In this document: piece by piece, positions 8,769 through 17,021 of the stretch
Layout of the letters: each line of letters begins with the position of its first letter
Numbering within the stretch: position 1 is the stretch's first letter
NCBI RefSeq assembly: GCF_005768555.2
Contig: NZ_VCHX02000168.1
Location: forward strand, 16,891 to 80,890
Direction: 5' to 3'
DNA: 64,000 nucleotides
Origin: Streptomyces sporangiiformans
GTDB taxonomy: Bacteria > Actinomycetota > Actinomycetes > Streptomycetales > Streptomycetaceae
Notes under the pieces: generated by a model
What the model was told of the DNA's origin: nothing
The model's input: the letters and a program-made list of their open reading frames with translations, nothing else
The model's database searches: none
Program-made: the position numbers and the translations under genes

Positions 8769-9728
8769 TCAGAGAGAGACAGCCACCCCGTTGAACGTGG
8801 TGTCGGGTGTCTGAGGGCTGGTGAAGCGGGCGTTGACGAGGTAGAGGCGGTCGCCCCAGCGGGCGACGGTGGTGGGGACGTCGAAGCGGGGGTCGGTGAT
8901 CGTGCGGCGCAGCGTGGCGGAGCGGACCTCGGCGTCGAGGTCGAACACGCTGATGAGGTTCTGCCGGTTCTGCACGACGTACAGCGTCCGGCCGATACGG
9001 AGGAGCCCGTCGCCGAACGCGACATCGTCCGCTCCGTCCAGCGCGATCTCGGTGGCGTGCCCCGTCCGGAGGTCGACGCGGTAGAGCTTGCCCGGCGTGC
9101 TGCTGACGACGATCAACCCTCGGCCGTCGGGAGTGGAGACGATGCCGTTCGCGTTGTTCACGTCGGGCGTCTGCACCCAGTCGCCGCCGAGCGGCAGGCC
9201 GCGGACCTCGCCCGCGCGCCCGCGCGGTACGCCGTAGAGCACGCTGTCGCGCGAGTCGGTGAACCAGGCGCGGTCGCCGAGCAGGATGACGTCGTTGATG
9301 AAGTGCCCCGTCGCCCCGGTCAGTTGGTACGTCGTCACGAGCCGGCCGGTGCGGGAGTCGACGACCCGCGCGGTTCCTCCGCCGCCTCCGGAGATGTAGA
9401 GCAGGCCGTCGTGGTCCGCCTTCAGCCCGATGGACGCCGTGCCGGTGACGCCCTCGTGGATGACTCCGCCCTCGCCGGTCCGCAGATCGGTGCGGTAGAC
9501 GGCGCCGTTGGCCCGCGAGCCCATGTAGGCGTAAGGCTTCCGGCCGATGGTGATCCCCTCGGGGAGGAAACCGTCGGGCAGCGGGAACTCGGTCGGCCAG
9601 GTGGCGGCCGAGGCGGAGGAGGCGGCGGCGTTCGCCGTCCCGGCGCCGCCCGCCACGGCGGTGAGCGCGGTGAGGGCGGCACCGCCGAGAACGGTGCGGC
9701 GGGACGGCTGGGGGTGGCTCCGGGTCAT
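8769..9728 (-). CDS. Secreted SMP-30/gluconolactonase-like beta-propeller protein
   Basis: A 319-residue exported protein. The N-terminus carries a twin-arginine motif (SRRTVLGGAAL), an Ala-rich hydrophobic core and a cleavage region near residue 35 (TANAAA). The rest repeats propeller-blade strands of the type GLLYISGGGGGTARVVDSRTG, VYRTDLRTG and LYRVDLRTG, each followed by a turn, about six blades. This matches the SMP-30/gluconolactonase/LRE-like superfamily. Those proteins are often lactonases, but the fold is also used for binding, so the substrate is unknown. The best Shine-Dalgarno is GGAGG nine bases before ATG 9728. Monocistronic. Confidence 0.85.
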   Translation of the reverse strand: MTRSHPQPSRRTVLGGAALTALTAVAGGAGTANAAASSASAATWPTEFPLPDGFLPEGITIGRKPYAYMGSRANGAVYRTDLRTGEGGVIHEGVTGTASIGLKADHDGLLYISGGGGGTARVVDSRTGRLVTTYQLTGATGHFINDVILLGDRAWFTDSRDSVLYGVPRGRAGEVRGLPLGGDWVQTPDVNNANGIVSTPDGRGLIVVSSTPGKLYRVDLRTGHATEIALDGADDVAFGDGLLRIGRTLYVVQNRQNLISVFDLDAEVRSATLRRTITDPRFDVPTTVARWGDRLYLVNARFTSPQTPDTTFNGVAVSL

Positions 9729-9806
9729 GGTTCCAGACCTCCGGGACGAGAGTTGGGGGCGGAGCTTTGCGACCTCATTAACCCAGCGAACCGTGAGAAC
9801 TCCATG

Positions 9807-9822
9807 AACTTCGCGCGAAGTT
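9807..9822. promoter_or_regulatory. 16-bp perfect palindrome upstream of the propeller-protein gene
   Basis: AACTTCGCGCGAAGTT is a perfect palindrome about 80 bp upstream of the start at 9728 and just past the idonate dehydrogenase stop. There is no U-run, so an operator for a dimeric regulator is more likely than a terminator. Confidence 0.45.
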
Positions 9823-9905
9823 GGCCGAGTTCGGCTTCAGGCATCAACTCGTCGGGGAATTCCTCCTGTTGGCTCCGCCTGGGGCGGCCCGCTGTCCGGT
9901 CCGGA

Positions 9906-10964
9906 CTACTCCCCGCCGCCGAGCCGTAACAGCACCTTGCTGCTCCCGCTCGCCGGGTCAGCGGCGACGGAGAGGGCCTCGTGCGCCGCCGCGAGGGGGA
10001 AGCGATGGGTGATGAGGGGGGACACGTCGAGGCCCTCGCGCATCGCGCGCAGTGCGTCGTCGATCTCCTCGACGAAGCGGTAGGAGCCGATCCAGGTGAT
10101 CTCCCGGGTCACCAGATCGCCGAGGGCGGCGGAGACGGCCGCCCCGGGCAGGTTGCCGACCTGGACGATCGTGCCGCCTCGCGCGGTGGACCGCAGGACG
10201 GGGCCGAGGGCGGCAGGGGCACCTGACGCCTCGAAGGCCACTTCCACGTCCGTGGGCAGGACCTCGCCCGCGGCGATGTCGACCGTCTCGTCCGCGCCCA
10301 TCGCCCGGGCGACCGCGAGCGACGGCGCCGACAGGTCCGCCGCGATCACCGCCGCCGCCCCGCCGTACTTCGCCGCCGCCACGACCAGCGAACCGATCGG
10401 GCCCGCGCCGTTGACCAACACGGTCCTGCCGCGCAGGTCACCGGCCCGGTGCACCGCGTGCATGGCCACGGCCAACGGCTCGGCGAGGGCGCCGTGTTCG
10501 GTGCTCACGCCCTCCGGGAGCGGGCGTATCCGGTCCGCGCGGACGACCCGGTACTCGCTGAACCCCCCGTCGGTGTGCGGGTCGAAGGCGGCCGAGCCGA
10601 AGTAGCGGACCTCGGGGCAGAGGTTCGTACGGCCGGCTATGCGGTCGGGAAGGCGGCCGTCGCCGACGGGTTCGGCGGGATGGACCGTGGCCGGCTGCCC
10701 GGTCTCCAGGCCGCCGGCTCCCGCGCCCACCGCGGCGATGCGACCGGCGACCTCGTGCCCGAGGACCAGGGGGTGCCTGAGGGCGGCCGTCCCGGACGCC
10801 CCGTGCTTCCAGTAGGCGACGTCGGAGCCGCAGATCCCGCCCCACTCCATGGCGAGGAGGACCTCGCCCTCCCCCGGTACGGGACAGGGGCGTACGTCGA
10901 CCCGGACGTCCTTAGGGCCGTGGACGACGACCGCCCGCATGGTGCGGCCCGCCTCCGGTGTCAT
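9906..10964 (-). CDS. Zinc-type alcohol dehydrogenase, L-idonate 5-dehydrogenase-like
   Basis: A 352-residue medium-chain dehydrogenase closest in pattern to L-idonate 5-dehydrogenase. The catalytic zinc ligands Cys45 (GGICGSD), His70 and Glu71 (LGHEVAG) and the region FGSAAFDPHTDGGFSEY are characteristic. The NAD(P) fold starts at VLVNGAGPIGSLVVAA. The expected lobe with four Cys for a structural zinc (PCGHCRYC...C in relatives) is replaced by PAEPVGDGRLPDRIAGRTNLC, leaving one Cys, so the structural zinc is probably absent. Its ATG overlaps the transporter stop by 4 bp (ATGA, 10961-10964), so it is translationally coupled as the last gene of the sugar-acid operon. Likely role: interconversion of an aldonate and its 5-keto form, feeding the ManD/UxuB branch. 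Confidence 0.87.
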   Translation of the reverse strand: MTPEAGRTMRAVVVHGPKDVRVDVRPCPVPGEGEVLLAMEWGGICGSDVAYWKHGASGTAALRHPLVLGHEVAGRIAAVGAGAGGLETGQPATVHPAEPVGDGRLPDRIAGRTNLCPEVRYFGSAAFDPHTDGGFSEYRVVRADRIRPLPEGVSTEHGALAEPLAVAMHAVHRAGDLRGRTVLVNGAGPIGSLVVAAAKYGGAAAVIAADLSAPSLAVARAMGADETVDIAAGEVLPTDVEVAFEASGAPAALGPVLRSTARGGTIVQVGNLPGAAVSAALGDLVTREITWIGSYRFVEEIDDALRAMREGLDVSPLITHRFPLAAAHEALSVAADPASGSSKVLLRLGGGE

Positions 10965-12379
10965 ACCGCGTCCTCCAGCCGGACCAGGTCCCGTCCACGG
11001 GTCTCGGGAGCGAGGAGCGCGGAGGCCAGGGTGATCAGCGAGTAGACGACGAGCATCGCGGCGATCGGCCACCAGCTTCCGGTGACGGCGGTGAGCGTCG
11101 CCGCGAGGACCGGGCCGATCGCCGTGGCGAGGATGCCGCCGATCTCTTTGGCCAGCGCCAGCTGGGTGAAGCGGGTCCGGGAGCCGAACAGCTCGGCCAT
11201 CGCGACGCTCTCCAGCGAGAACAGGCCCAGGACACCGATGTTGAGGCCGAGGACCATACCGAGCGTCAGCGCGAACGTGCTGTCGGACGTGACGAGCAGC
11301 ATCATCGGGAAGGCGAAGGCGATGGTCAGCAGGGAGAGGCCGATGTACATCGGACGGCGGCCGAAACGGTCGCCGAGCAGGCCGATGAGGGGCACGGTGG
11401 CGAAACCCAGCAAGGAGCCGTACACGATGGCGCTGGTCGGGACGGACTTCTCGGCGTCCAGCGTGGAGGCGATGTAACCGACGAGGAAGGTCTGGATCAG
11501 GCCCGAGTTGCCGGCCTGACCGAACCGCAGCCCGAGGGCGAGGAAGAACGCCTTGCCCTTGCGCTGCCGGATCCCGGCCTCCAGAACGCTCTCGCGCTTC
11601 TCGTCGGCCTTCTCCTGGGACTTCTGGACCGGCGTCCCCTCGATGACCTGCTCGATCTCGGTACGGGTCATCGCGACCCCGTCCACGACGTCGGCCCGCT
11701 CCTCGAAGACGGGGCTCTCCTTGAGGTTCCGGCGCAGCCAGACCGCGAAGAGCATGAGCAGGAAGCTCAGCAGGAACGGCAGACGCCATCCCCAGGCGAG
11801 CAGCTGCTCGTCGCTGAGGGTGGCGAGCAGGATCGCCCACAGGCCGGACGCGGCCAGCGTGCCGGAGTTGGTGCCGAGCGACACCAGCGAGGAGATCAGG
11901 CCGCGGCGGGGGACGGGGGCGTACTCGGCGAGCATGACGGTGGCCCCGGCGATCTCAGCGCCGGCGCCGAAGCCCTGGATGAGACGGAGCACGACCAGCA
12001 GCACCGGGGCGAGGATGCCGATCGTCGCGTACGTCGGCAGGACGCCGATCAGCGTGGTCGACGCGCCCATCAGCAGGATCGTCAGGAACAGCACCTTCTT
12101 GCGGCCGATGCGGTCACCCATCCGCCCGAAGTAGACGGCGCCGGCGAGCCGGGCGACGTATCCGACGCCGTACGTCGCCATCGCGGCGATCAGCCCGATC
12201 GCCGGGCTGACGTCGGGGAAGAAGATCTTGTTGAAGACGATGGCCGCGGCCAGGGAGTACAGCTGGAAGTCCATGAACTCCATCGCCGTACCGAGCCAGC
12301 CGGAGGCGGCTGCCCTGGTGAGGTCGCGTGTCGTCCTCCTCACGGCGGTCTCTGGCTCCGCCGTCCTGCTGTCCGACAT
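10961..12379 (-). CDS. MFS transporter, metabolite:H+ symporter (MHS) family
   Basis: A 472-residue 12-TM permease. The MHS signatures are present: an N-terminal WLGTAMEFMDFQLYSLAA segment, FGRMGDRIGRKKVLFLTI in the loop 2-3 motif, and VVLRLIQGFGAGAEIAGATV. MHS proteins import carboxylates and polyol-type acids with protons, which fits uptake of the sugar acid degraded by the neighbouring enzymes. It is third in the operon, after a G-rich 86-bp spacer behind the mannitol dehydrogenase-type gene, and its stop overlaps the next start. The long central loop (about residues 245-280) is Glu/Lys-rich and cytoplasmic. Confidence 0.92.
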   Translation of the reverse strand: MSDSRTAEPETAVRRTTRDLTRAAASGWLGTAMEFMDFQLYSLAAAIVFNKIFFPDVSPAIGLIAAMATYGVGYVARLAGAVYFGRMGDRIGRKKVLFLTILLMGASTTLIGVLPTYATIGILAPVLLVVLRLIQGFGAGAEIAGATVMLAEYAPVPRRGLISSLVSLGTNSGTLAASGLWAILLATLSDEQLLAWGWRLPFLLSFLLMLFAVWLRRNLKESPVFEERADVVDGVAMTRTEIEQVIEGTPVQKSQEKADEKRESVLEAGIRQRKGKAFFLALGLRFGQAGNSGLIQTFLVGYIASTLDAEKSVPTSAIVYGSLLGFATVPLIGLLGDRFGRRPMYIGLSLLTIAFAFPMMLLVTSDSTFALTLGMVLGLNIGVLGLFSLESVAMAELFGSRTRFTQLALAKEIGGILATAIGPVLAATLTAVTGSWWPIAAMLVVYSLITLASALLAPETRGRDLVRLEDAV

Positions 12380-12397
12380 GGTGAACTCCGTTGTTCG

Positions 12398-12463
12398 GGG
12401 CGGTACTTGGGGAGGGGGATGTGGGGATGTGGGATGCGGGGAGGTGAGCTGGGGAGGTGGGGA
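12398..12463 (+). other. G-rich tract with multiple G-quadruplex-forming runs
   Basis: The spacer between two genes of one minus-strand operon carries at least seven runs of three or more G on the plus strand, separated by 2-9 bases (for example GGGG, GGGGG, GGGG, GGG, GGGG, GGGG, GGGG). The plus strand is the template for the operon, so a folded quadruplex would face RNA polymerase. Confidence 0.5.
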
Positions 12464-12465
12464 CG

Positions 12466-14022
12466 TCAGATCTCGATGCGGCCGGCCCGCAGGGCGGGCA
12501 GCCGCGCGGCGACGGCGGTGACGAGCGTGCCGTCCTCCGCCAGATCAGCGGCGCCGAGGACACGGAGCAGACGTCGCACCGTGGCCTTGGAGTCTCCGGC
12601 CTTGGAGTCTTCGCCCTTGGCGTCTTCGCCCTCGGGGCCTTCCGGTAACCGGCCCCAGCAGGAGGCGAGTTCGGTGGCGGCAGGGTCGGTCGTGCCGAAC
12701 AGCTGGCCGCCGTCCGCTGCGGGGCGGGTCGCGTTCGCCCAGGCCGCGAGGGCCAGTTCGAGCACCGGAGCCGACGCGGCGGCCGCGCGCAGCGAGCGGA
12801 GTGCGTCGAGCCACCGTTCCGGCACCTTCAGGGAACCGTCGCAGCCGATCTGCCGGAGCAGGTGCCGCATGCCGGGGTTGGCGAACCGCTCGACCAGGTC
12901 GCCCGCGTACGCCGCCGGGTCCGGGCCGCCCGGCGGCAGGGTCGGCGCGACCTCGGCGCACAGCGCTTCGACCAGCCGCTCGCCCCAGCCAGCCGCCATG
13001 GTGTCGGCGATGGTCGTACAACCGGCCGCGACGCCGAGGTAGGCCAGGGCCGAGTGGGAGCCGTTGAGCATCCGCAGCTTGGTGAGCTGGTACGGCACGA
13101 CGTCGGGGACGAACAGGGCGCCGTCGAGCTCCCACCGGGGGCGCGGTCCGGCGAAGGAGTCCTCCAGGACCCAACTCCGGTACGGCTCCCCGACGACCGG
13201 CATCCGGTCGCGTACGCCGAGCGCGGTGTGAGCCGCCGCCCGGTCGGCCTCGGTGGTCGCGGGCACGATGCGGTCGACGACCGTCGCGGGGAAGGCGACG
13301 GAGTCGGTCATCCAGTCGAGCACCGCTTGGCGGTCGGGCCAGGACGAGGCCGCCACGAAGCCGCGGACGACCGTCTCGAGCGCGGCGCCGTTGGCCGCCA
13401 TGTTGTCGCAGGACACGACGGTGAGCGGGGCGCCGCCGGAGCGCATCCGCGCGGCGAGCCCGGCGGCGATCCGCCCGATCACCGTGACGGTGCTTCCGGC
13501 GTCGCCGCTCCCGCCGGAGGAGCTCCCGCAGGCGGCGAGGTCCGCGGCGATCCCCGGTGCCGTGAGGTCCAGCCGTCCGGTGTCGGGGCGGCGGTGGTAG
13601 CCCTTCTCCGTGATCGTCAGGGTCAGCACCGTGACGTCGGGAGAGGCGAGGAGTGCGTCGACGCGCGCGGTGTCCGGGCCCAGCCCCAGGGCCTCGACGA
13701 CCGACCCGACCGCGCGGGTGACCGTGCCCGCGGGGCGGCGCTCGGTCAGCGAGTAGAGGCAGTCCTGGGCGCGCAGGGCGGTGACCGCGTCGACGGAGCG
13801 CGGGGCGACGGCGGCGATGCCCCACGGCTCGCCGGAGCGGGCGGCGGCGTGCTCGGTGTAGACGGCCTGGTGTGCGCGGTGGAAGGCGCCGAGGCCGAAG
13901 TGGACGACGCGGGGCCGCAGTTCACGGGGGTCGACGGCCGGGCGCCGCTCCGCCGCGAGTCCGCCGAGCGCCGCGAGGTTCAACCAGGGCGGAGGCGTCG
14001 AAGTGTCGGTCACGGCGCTCAC
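12466..14022 (-). CDS. Mannitol dehydrogenase-family oxidoreductase (fructuronate reductase type)
   Basis: A 518-residue polyol-specific long-chain dehydrogenase. The N-terminal Rossmann region begins RVVHFGLGAFHRAHQAVY, and the family signature with catalytic Lys, Asn and His is seen in KLRMLNGSHSALAYLG (K-x4-N-x2-H). UxuB (D-fructuronate + NADH to D-mannonate) and mannitol 2-dehydrogenase share this fold; the adjacent D-mannonate-type dehydratase favours the UxuB role. The start is GTG 14022, whose GTGA overlaps the dehydratase stop by 4 bp, and homology begins soon after. Near residues 153-158 there is a Ser/Gly-rich insertion (SSSGGSG), and the C-terminal part has a short EGEDAKGEDSKAGDSK repeat from codon-level duplication near 12588-12625. 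Confidence 0.9.
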   Translation of the reverse strand: MSAVTDTSTPPPWLNLAALGGLAAERRPAVDPRELRPRVVHFGLGAFHRAHQAVYTEHAAARSGEPWGIAAVAPRSVDAVTALRAQDCLYSLTERRPAGTVTRAVGSVVEALGLGPDTARVDALLASPDVTVLTLTITEKGYHRRPDTGRLDLTAPGIAADLAACGSSSGGSGDAGSTVTVIGRIAAGLAARMRSGGAPLTVVSCDNMAANGAALETVVRGFVAASSWPDRQAVLDWMTDSVAFPATVVDRIVPATTEADRAAAHTALGVRDRMPVVGEPYRSWVLEDSFAGPRPRWELDGALFVPDVVPYQLTKLRMLNGSHSALAYLGVAAGCTTIADTMAAGWGERLVEALCAEVAPTLPPGGPDPAAYAGDLVERFANPGMRHLLRQIGCDGSLKVPERWLDALRSLRAAAASAPVLELALAAWANATRPAADGGQLFGTTDPAATELASCWGRLPEGPEGEDAKGEDSKAGDSKATVRRLLRVLGAADLAEDGTLVTAVAARLPALRAGRIEI

Positions 14023-15227
14023 CAGTCGTGCACCGAGCCGTCGAGCCGCCTCGCCACGGGCAGATAGCGGGGCTCGTAGGGGAAGCGCTCGGCCGCCTTC
14101 TCGTCGTACTCGACCCCGAGGCCCGGCTCCTCGCAGGGGTGCAGCATGCCGTCGGCGAAGGTCACCCCGCTGCGGAAGACCTCCGCCGTCTCGTCGACGT
14201 GCCCCATGTACTCCTGGATGCCGAAGTTGGGGACCGCGATGTCGATGTGCACGGCGGCGGCGAGGCTGACCGGCGAGAGGTCCGTCGCGCCGTGCGAGCC
14301 GGTGCGGACCTGGTAGAGGGCGGCCAGGTCGAAGATCCGGCGCAGATGCGTGATCCCTCCGGCGTGCACGACGGTGGTGCGTACGTAGTCGATGAGCTGC
14401 TCGGTGATCAGGTGCTGCACGTCCCAGATCGAGGTCAGCACCTCTCCGACGGCGAGAGGTGTCGTCGTGTGCTGCCGGATCAGCCGGAACGCCTCCTGGT
14501 TCTCGGCGGGCGTCGGGTCCTCCATCCAGAACAGCTGGGCGTCCTCGACCCGCTTGCCGAAGCGGGCGGCCTCGATCGGGGTGAGCCGGTGGTGCACGTC
14601 GTGCAGGAGGTGGAAGCCGAAGCCGAAGCGCTCGCGGACCGCGTCGAGATAGGTCGGCGCGAACCTGAGGTACGCCTCGGTGTCCCAGGGCTGCTCGTCG
14701 GGCAGCGTGCTCGCGGCCGGCTCGTAGACCGTGCCCTTGCGCACGCCGTAGGTACCGCCCACGTCCGGGACGGCGGCCTGGGCGCGCACGGCCTTGTAGC
14801 CCAGGTCGAGGTAGCGCTGGACGTCGTCGAGCAGGGAGGGGACGTCGGTGCCGCTGGCGTGCGAGTAGACCATCACGCCGTCGCGCGAGCGGCCGCCGAG
14901 CAGCTGGTAGACGGGCAGGCCCGCGACCTTGCCCTTGATGTCCCACAGGGCCGTGTCGACGGCGGAGATCGCGGTCATGGTGACCGGACCGCGCCGCCAG
15001 TACGCGCCCTTGTAGAGGTACTGCCACATGTCCTCGATACGCGCCGGGTCCTTGCCGATCAGCAGGGGCACGAGGTGGTCTTGGAGGTAGGAGGCGACGG
15101 CGAGCTCACGGCCGTTGAGTGTGGCGTCGCCGAGTCCGGTCACCCCGTCCGAGGTCGTGATGCGCAGGGTGACGAAGGTGCGCCCCGGGGAGGCGACGAA
15201 CACCTCGGCTCGCTCGATCGTGCTCAC
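14019..15227 (-). CDS. Mandelate racemase/MLE-family sugar-acid dehydratase, ManD (D-mannonate dehydratase) type
   Basis: A 402-residue enolase-superfamily enzyme. Features match the ManD/RspA group: AYWRRGPVTMTAISAVDTALWDIKGK, LHDVHHRLTP with the metal Asp, the WMEDPTP block, VGEVLTSIWD, HAGGITHLRRI and GSHGATDLSPVS. ManD dehydrates D-mannonate (some members D-gluconate) to 2-keto-3-deoxy-gluconate. The start GTG 15227 is chosen because GAGGAG lies eight bases upstream; the GTG at 15236 abuts that same GAGGA and has no spacing. First gene of the operon, divergent from a GntR regulator with operator-like repeats between. Confidence 0.93.
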   Translation of the reverse strand: MSTIERAEVFVASPGRTFVTLRITTSDGVTGLGDATLNGRELAVASYLQDHLVPLLIGKDPARIEDMWQYLYKGAYWRRGPVTMTAISAVDTALWDIKGKVAGLPVYQLLGGRSRDGVMVYSHASGTDVPSLLDDVQRYLDLGYKAVRAQAAVPDVGGTYGVRKGTVYEPAASTLPDEQPWDTEAYLRFAPTYLDAVRERFGFGFHLLHDVHHRLTPIEAARFGKRVEDAQLFWMEDPTPAENQEAFRLIRQHTTTPLAVGEVLTSIWDVQHLITEQLIDYVRTTVVHAGGITHLRRIFDLAALYQVRTGSHGATDLSPVSLAAAVHIDIAVPNFGIQEYMGHVDETAEVFRSGVTFADGMLHPCEEPGLGVEYDEKAAERFPYEPRYLPVARRLDGSVHDW

Positions 15228-15273
15228 AGATCCCACTCCTCGGCGGCCACCCGCTCGCCGCGATTGGTCCGGC

Positions 15274-15301
15274 TACTGGTCTATCAGTACTGGTATACAA
15301 G
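15274..15301. promoter_or_regulatory. Tandem GntR/UxuR-like operator boxes
   Basis: TACTGGTCTATCAG (15274-15287) is followed directly by TACTGGTATACAAG (15288-15301). The second copy contains TGGTATACAA, close to the UxuR/ExuR/FadR-subfamily consensus built on TTGGTATACCAA. The pair sits between the divergent manD operon and gntR, where it can control both. Confidence 0.65.
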
Positions 15302-15365
15302 CAGCGGTCGGGCAGAGTTGCAATACCTGCGTCAGCAGTGGGCAACGGTCTGTACGGGCCCCCGA

Positions 15366-15380
15366 TACGATGAGTCCATG
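15366..15380 (+). promoter_or_regulatory. Leaderless -10 for the gntR gene
   Basis: TACGAT (15366-15371) is followed by six bases and the ATG at 15378, so transcription would start at or next to the A of the start codon. No Shine-Dalgarno is present. Confidence 0.55.
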
Positions 15381-16103
15381 GCTCGATCGAACCGGCAGCC
15401 GAGCCGGGAGCGGACCAGTCGCACCACCGTCTACGAGACGCTGCGGCAGAAGGTCCTCACGCTGGAACTGCCCCCGGGCGCAGCCCTGTCCGAGAACGAG
15501 CTCGCGGCATCTCTCGGTGTGAGCCGCACACCGGTCAGGGAGAGCCTGATCCTGCTGTCCCAGGAGGGCCTGGTCCAGGTCTTTCCACAGGTCGGCTCCT
15601 TCGTCTCACGCGTCGACCCGGCCAAGGTCGCCGACGCGCAGTTCATCCGCGAGGCCGTGGAGCTGGCCTCCCTGGAGGACCTTCCCGCCGACCTCGCCCC
15701 CGACCTGGTCCAGGATCTGCGGGCCAATCTGGAGGAGCAGCGCCGTCCCGACCTGGGCCTGGAGGAGTTCTTCGCGCTCGACGAGGCCTTCCACCAGGGG
15801 CTTCTGCGCCTGAGCGGACACGGGAACGCGTGGGCGACCGTGGTCGCGGCGAAGGGCCACCTCGACCGGGCCCGTCGCCTCGGCCTCTACGAGAACGCCT
15901 CGCCGGCCCGCTTCGCCGCCCAGCACGCGGAGATCTTCGACGCGGTGCTCGGCGGGAACGCCGCATCGGCCCGCACGGCCATGCGCACCCATCTGCGCGC
16001 GGTGTTCGACGACGTCGAGCGCATCCGGGCGCGCTCACCGGAACTCTTCGCCACGAACTCCCAGACGGTGCCGGTGCGGCGGAACGTCGTGGTCTGGGAG
16101 TAG
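15378..16103 (+). CDS. GntR-family (FadR subfamily) transcriptional regulator
   Basis: A 241-residue regulator. The winged helix is at about 18-80 (TVYETLRQKVLTLELPPG, LSENELAASLGVSRTPVRESL), followed by an all-helical FCD ligand-binding domain (90-220) with the metal-site pattern Asp/His...His (DEAFHQGLLRLSGH, QHAEIFDAVLGGN, MRTHL). It probably represses the divergent manD-uxuB-MHS-idonate dehydrogenase operon and itself, with a sugar acid as inducer. Start ATG 15378 is set by the winged-helix N-terminus and by the -10 hexamer six bases upstream. The frame is open far upstream but that part lies antisense to the manD gene. Confidence 0.92.
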   Translation: MARSNRQPSRERTSRTTVYETLRQKVLTLELPPGAALSENELAASLGVSRTPVRESLILLSQEGLVQVFPQVGSFVSRVDPAKVADAQFIREAVELASLEDLPADLAPDLVQDLRANLEEQRRPDLGLEEFFALDEAFHQGLLRLSGHGNAWATVVAAKGHLDRARRLGLYENASPARFAAQHAEIFDAVLGGNAASARTAMRTHLRAVFDDVERIRARSPELFATNSQTVPVRRNVVVWE

Positions 16104-16127
16104 TGGTCTGGGAGTAGTGGTCGGGGA
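16088..16127. repeat. Short tandem repeat across the gntR stop codon
   Basis: The unit TGGTCTGGGAGTAG occurs twice in tandem with a partial third copy (TGGTCGGGGA) from about 16090 to 16127, duplicating the last codons and stop of gntR. It looks like a replication-slippage duplication. Confidence 0.45.
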
Positions 16128-16196
16128 AACAGTGGCCGGGGAGCAGGCGCGGAGCCATCGCCGAGAGTCAGACGCCGCAATCGAAGAGGACACCGC

Positions 16197-16943
16197 ATGA
16201 CACCCGACAAGCAGGCCTTCCCCTCCGTCTGGACCCGGCCCCGCAAAGAGCGGCGGGAGCAGCCCGTGCTGAGTCGGGGTCAGATCGTGAAGGCCGCCTT
16301 GGAGTTGCTGGACGCGGAGGGGCTCGAGGCCCTGAGTATGCGGAAGTTGGGGGCTCGGCTGAACGCGGGAGCCACCTCCATGTACTCGCACGTGGCCAAC
16401 AAGGACGAACTGATCGAGCTCGTCGTGGACGAGGTCTTCGGGGAGATCGAGATTCCGGGCGAGGGCGAGTCCGTGGAGTGGCGGGCGGCCGTCCGGCGGT
16501 GTGCCCGGAGTCTGCGGGCCGCTTTCCTGCGGCATCCATGGGTGGCCTCCGTGCTCGGCGAGGCCGGACTGGCCTATCTGGGACCGAACATGATGCGGTT
16601 CTCCGACGCCATGCTCGGTGTGTTCGAGGACGCGGGCTTCAGCCTGGAACAGGCCGATCAGGCGGTGACCACCGTCGGCGCGTACACGATGGGCGTCGCC
16701 ATCACCGAGGCCGCCTGGCTCACCACGGTCAACCGCAGCGGACAGAGCGAACAGGAGTGGATGGAGCGGCTGCTGCCGGCGGCCGAGGAGGCCGCACGCG
16801 ACGCGTATCCGCGACTCCAGAGGCTGTACGCCGCCCAGCGTGAACGCGCGGCGAAGGGCGGCGCCCTGGACGACAGCTTCGACGACGGGCTGGCGTCCGT
16901 TCTCGACGGGCTGGAAGCCCGGCTGAAGGCCGGGGGCGCCTGA
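16197..16943 (+). CDS. TetR/AcrR-family transcriptional regulator
   Basis: A 248-residue TetR-type repressor. The helix-turn-helix region is about 25-70 (LSRGQIVKAALELLDAEG, LSMRKLGARLNAGATSMYSHVANKDELIELV), followed by a TetR_C-like domain of the sort found near drug-pump and monooxygenase regulators. Its ligand and targets are not evident: the gene to the left is gntR and the next gene is convergent (CopCD). ATG 16197 follows GAGGACACCGC, a weak Shine-Dalgarno. The C-terminal end is Ala/Glu/Lys-rich and probably helical. Confidence 0.88.
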   Translation: MTPDKQAFPSVWTRPRKERREQPVLSRGQIVKAALELLDAEGLEALSMRKLGARLNAGATSMYSHVANKDELIELVVDEVFGEIEIPGEGESVEWRAAVRRCARSLRAAFLRHPWVASVLGEAGLAYLGPNMMRFSDAMLGVFEDAGFSLEQADQAVTTVGAYTMGVAITEAAWLTTVNRSGQSEQEWMERLLPAAEEAARDAYPRLQRLYAAQRERAAKGGALDDSFDDGLASVLDGLEARLKAGGA

Positions 16944-17021
16944 GCCCAGCAGCCCCCGCTCGGGTGCCCGCCCAACTGCCCCGCCCAACTGCCCCGCTCG
17001 GGTGCCTGCTCGGGTGCCCGC

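Noticed and set aside
10958..13042. 694-codon plus-strand frame antisense to the sugar-acid operon
   Set aside because: Asp/Glu/Arg/Gly-rich, no domain; both genes below it are well supported.
16944..17021. CCCGCTCGGGTGCC repeats between tetR and the copper gene as a mobile element
   Set aside because: A short slippage-type repeat with no ends or coding content; perhaps contributes to termination.
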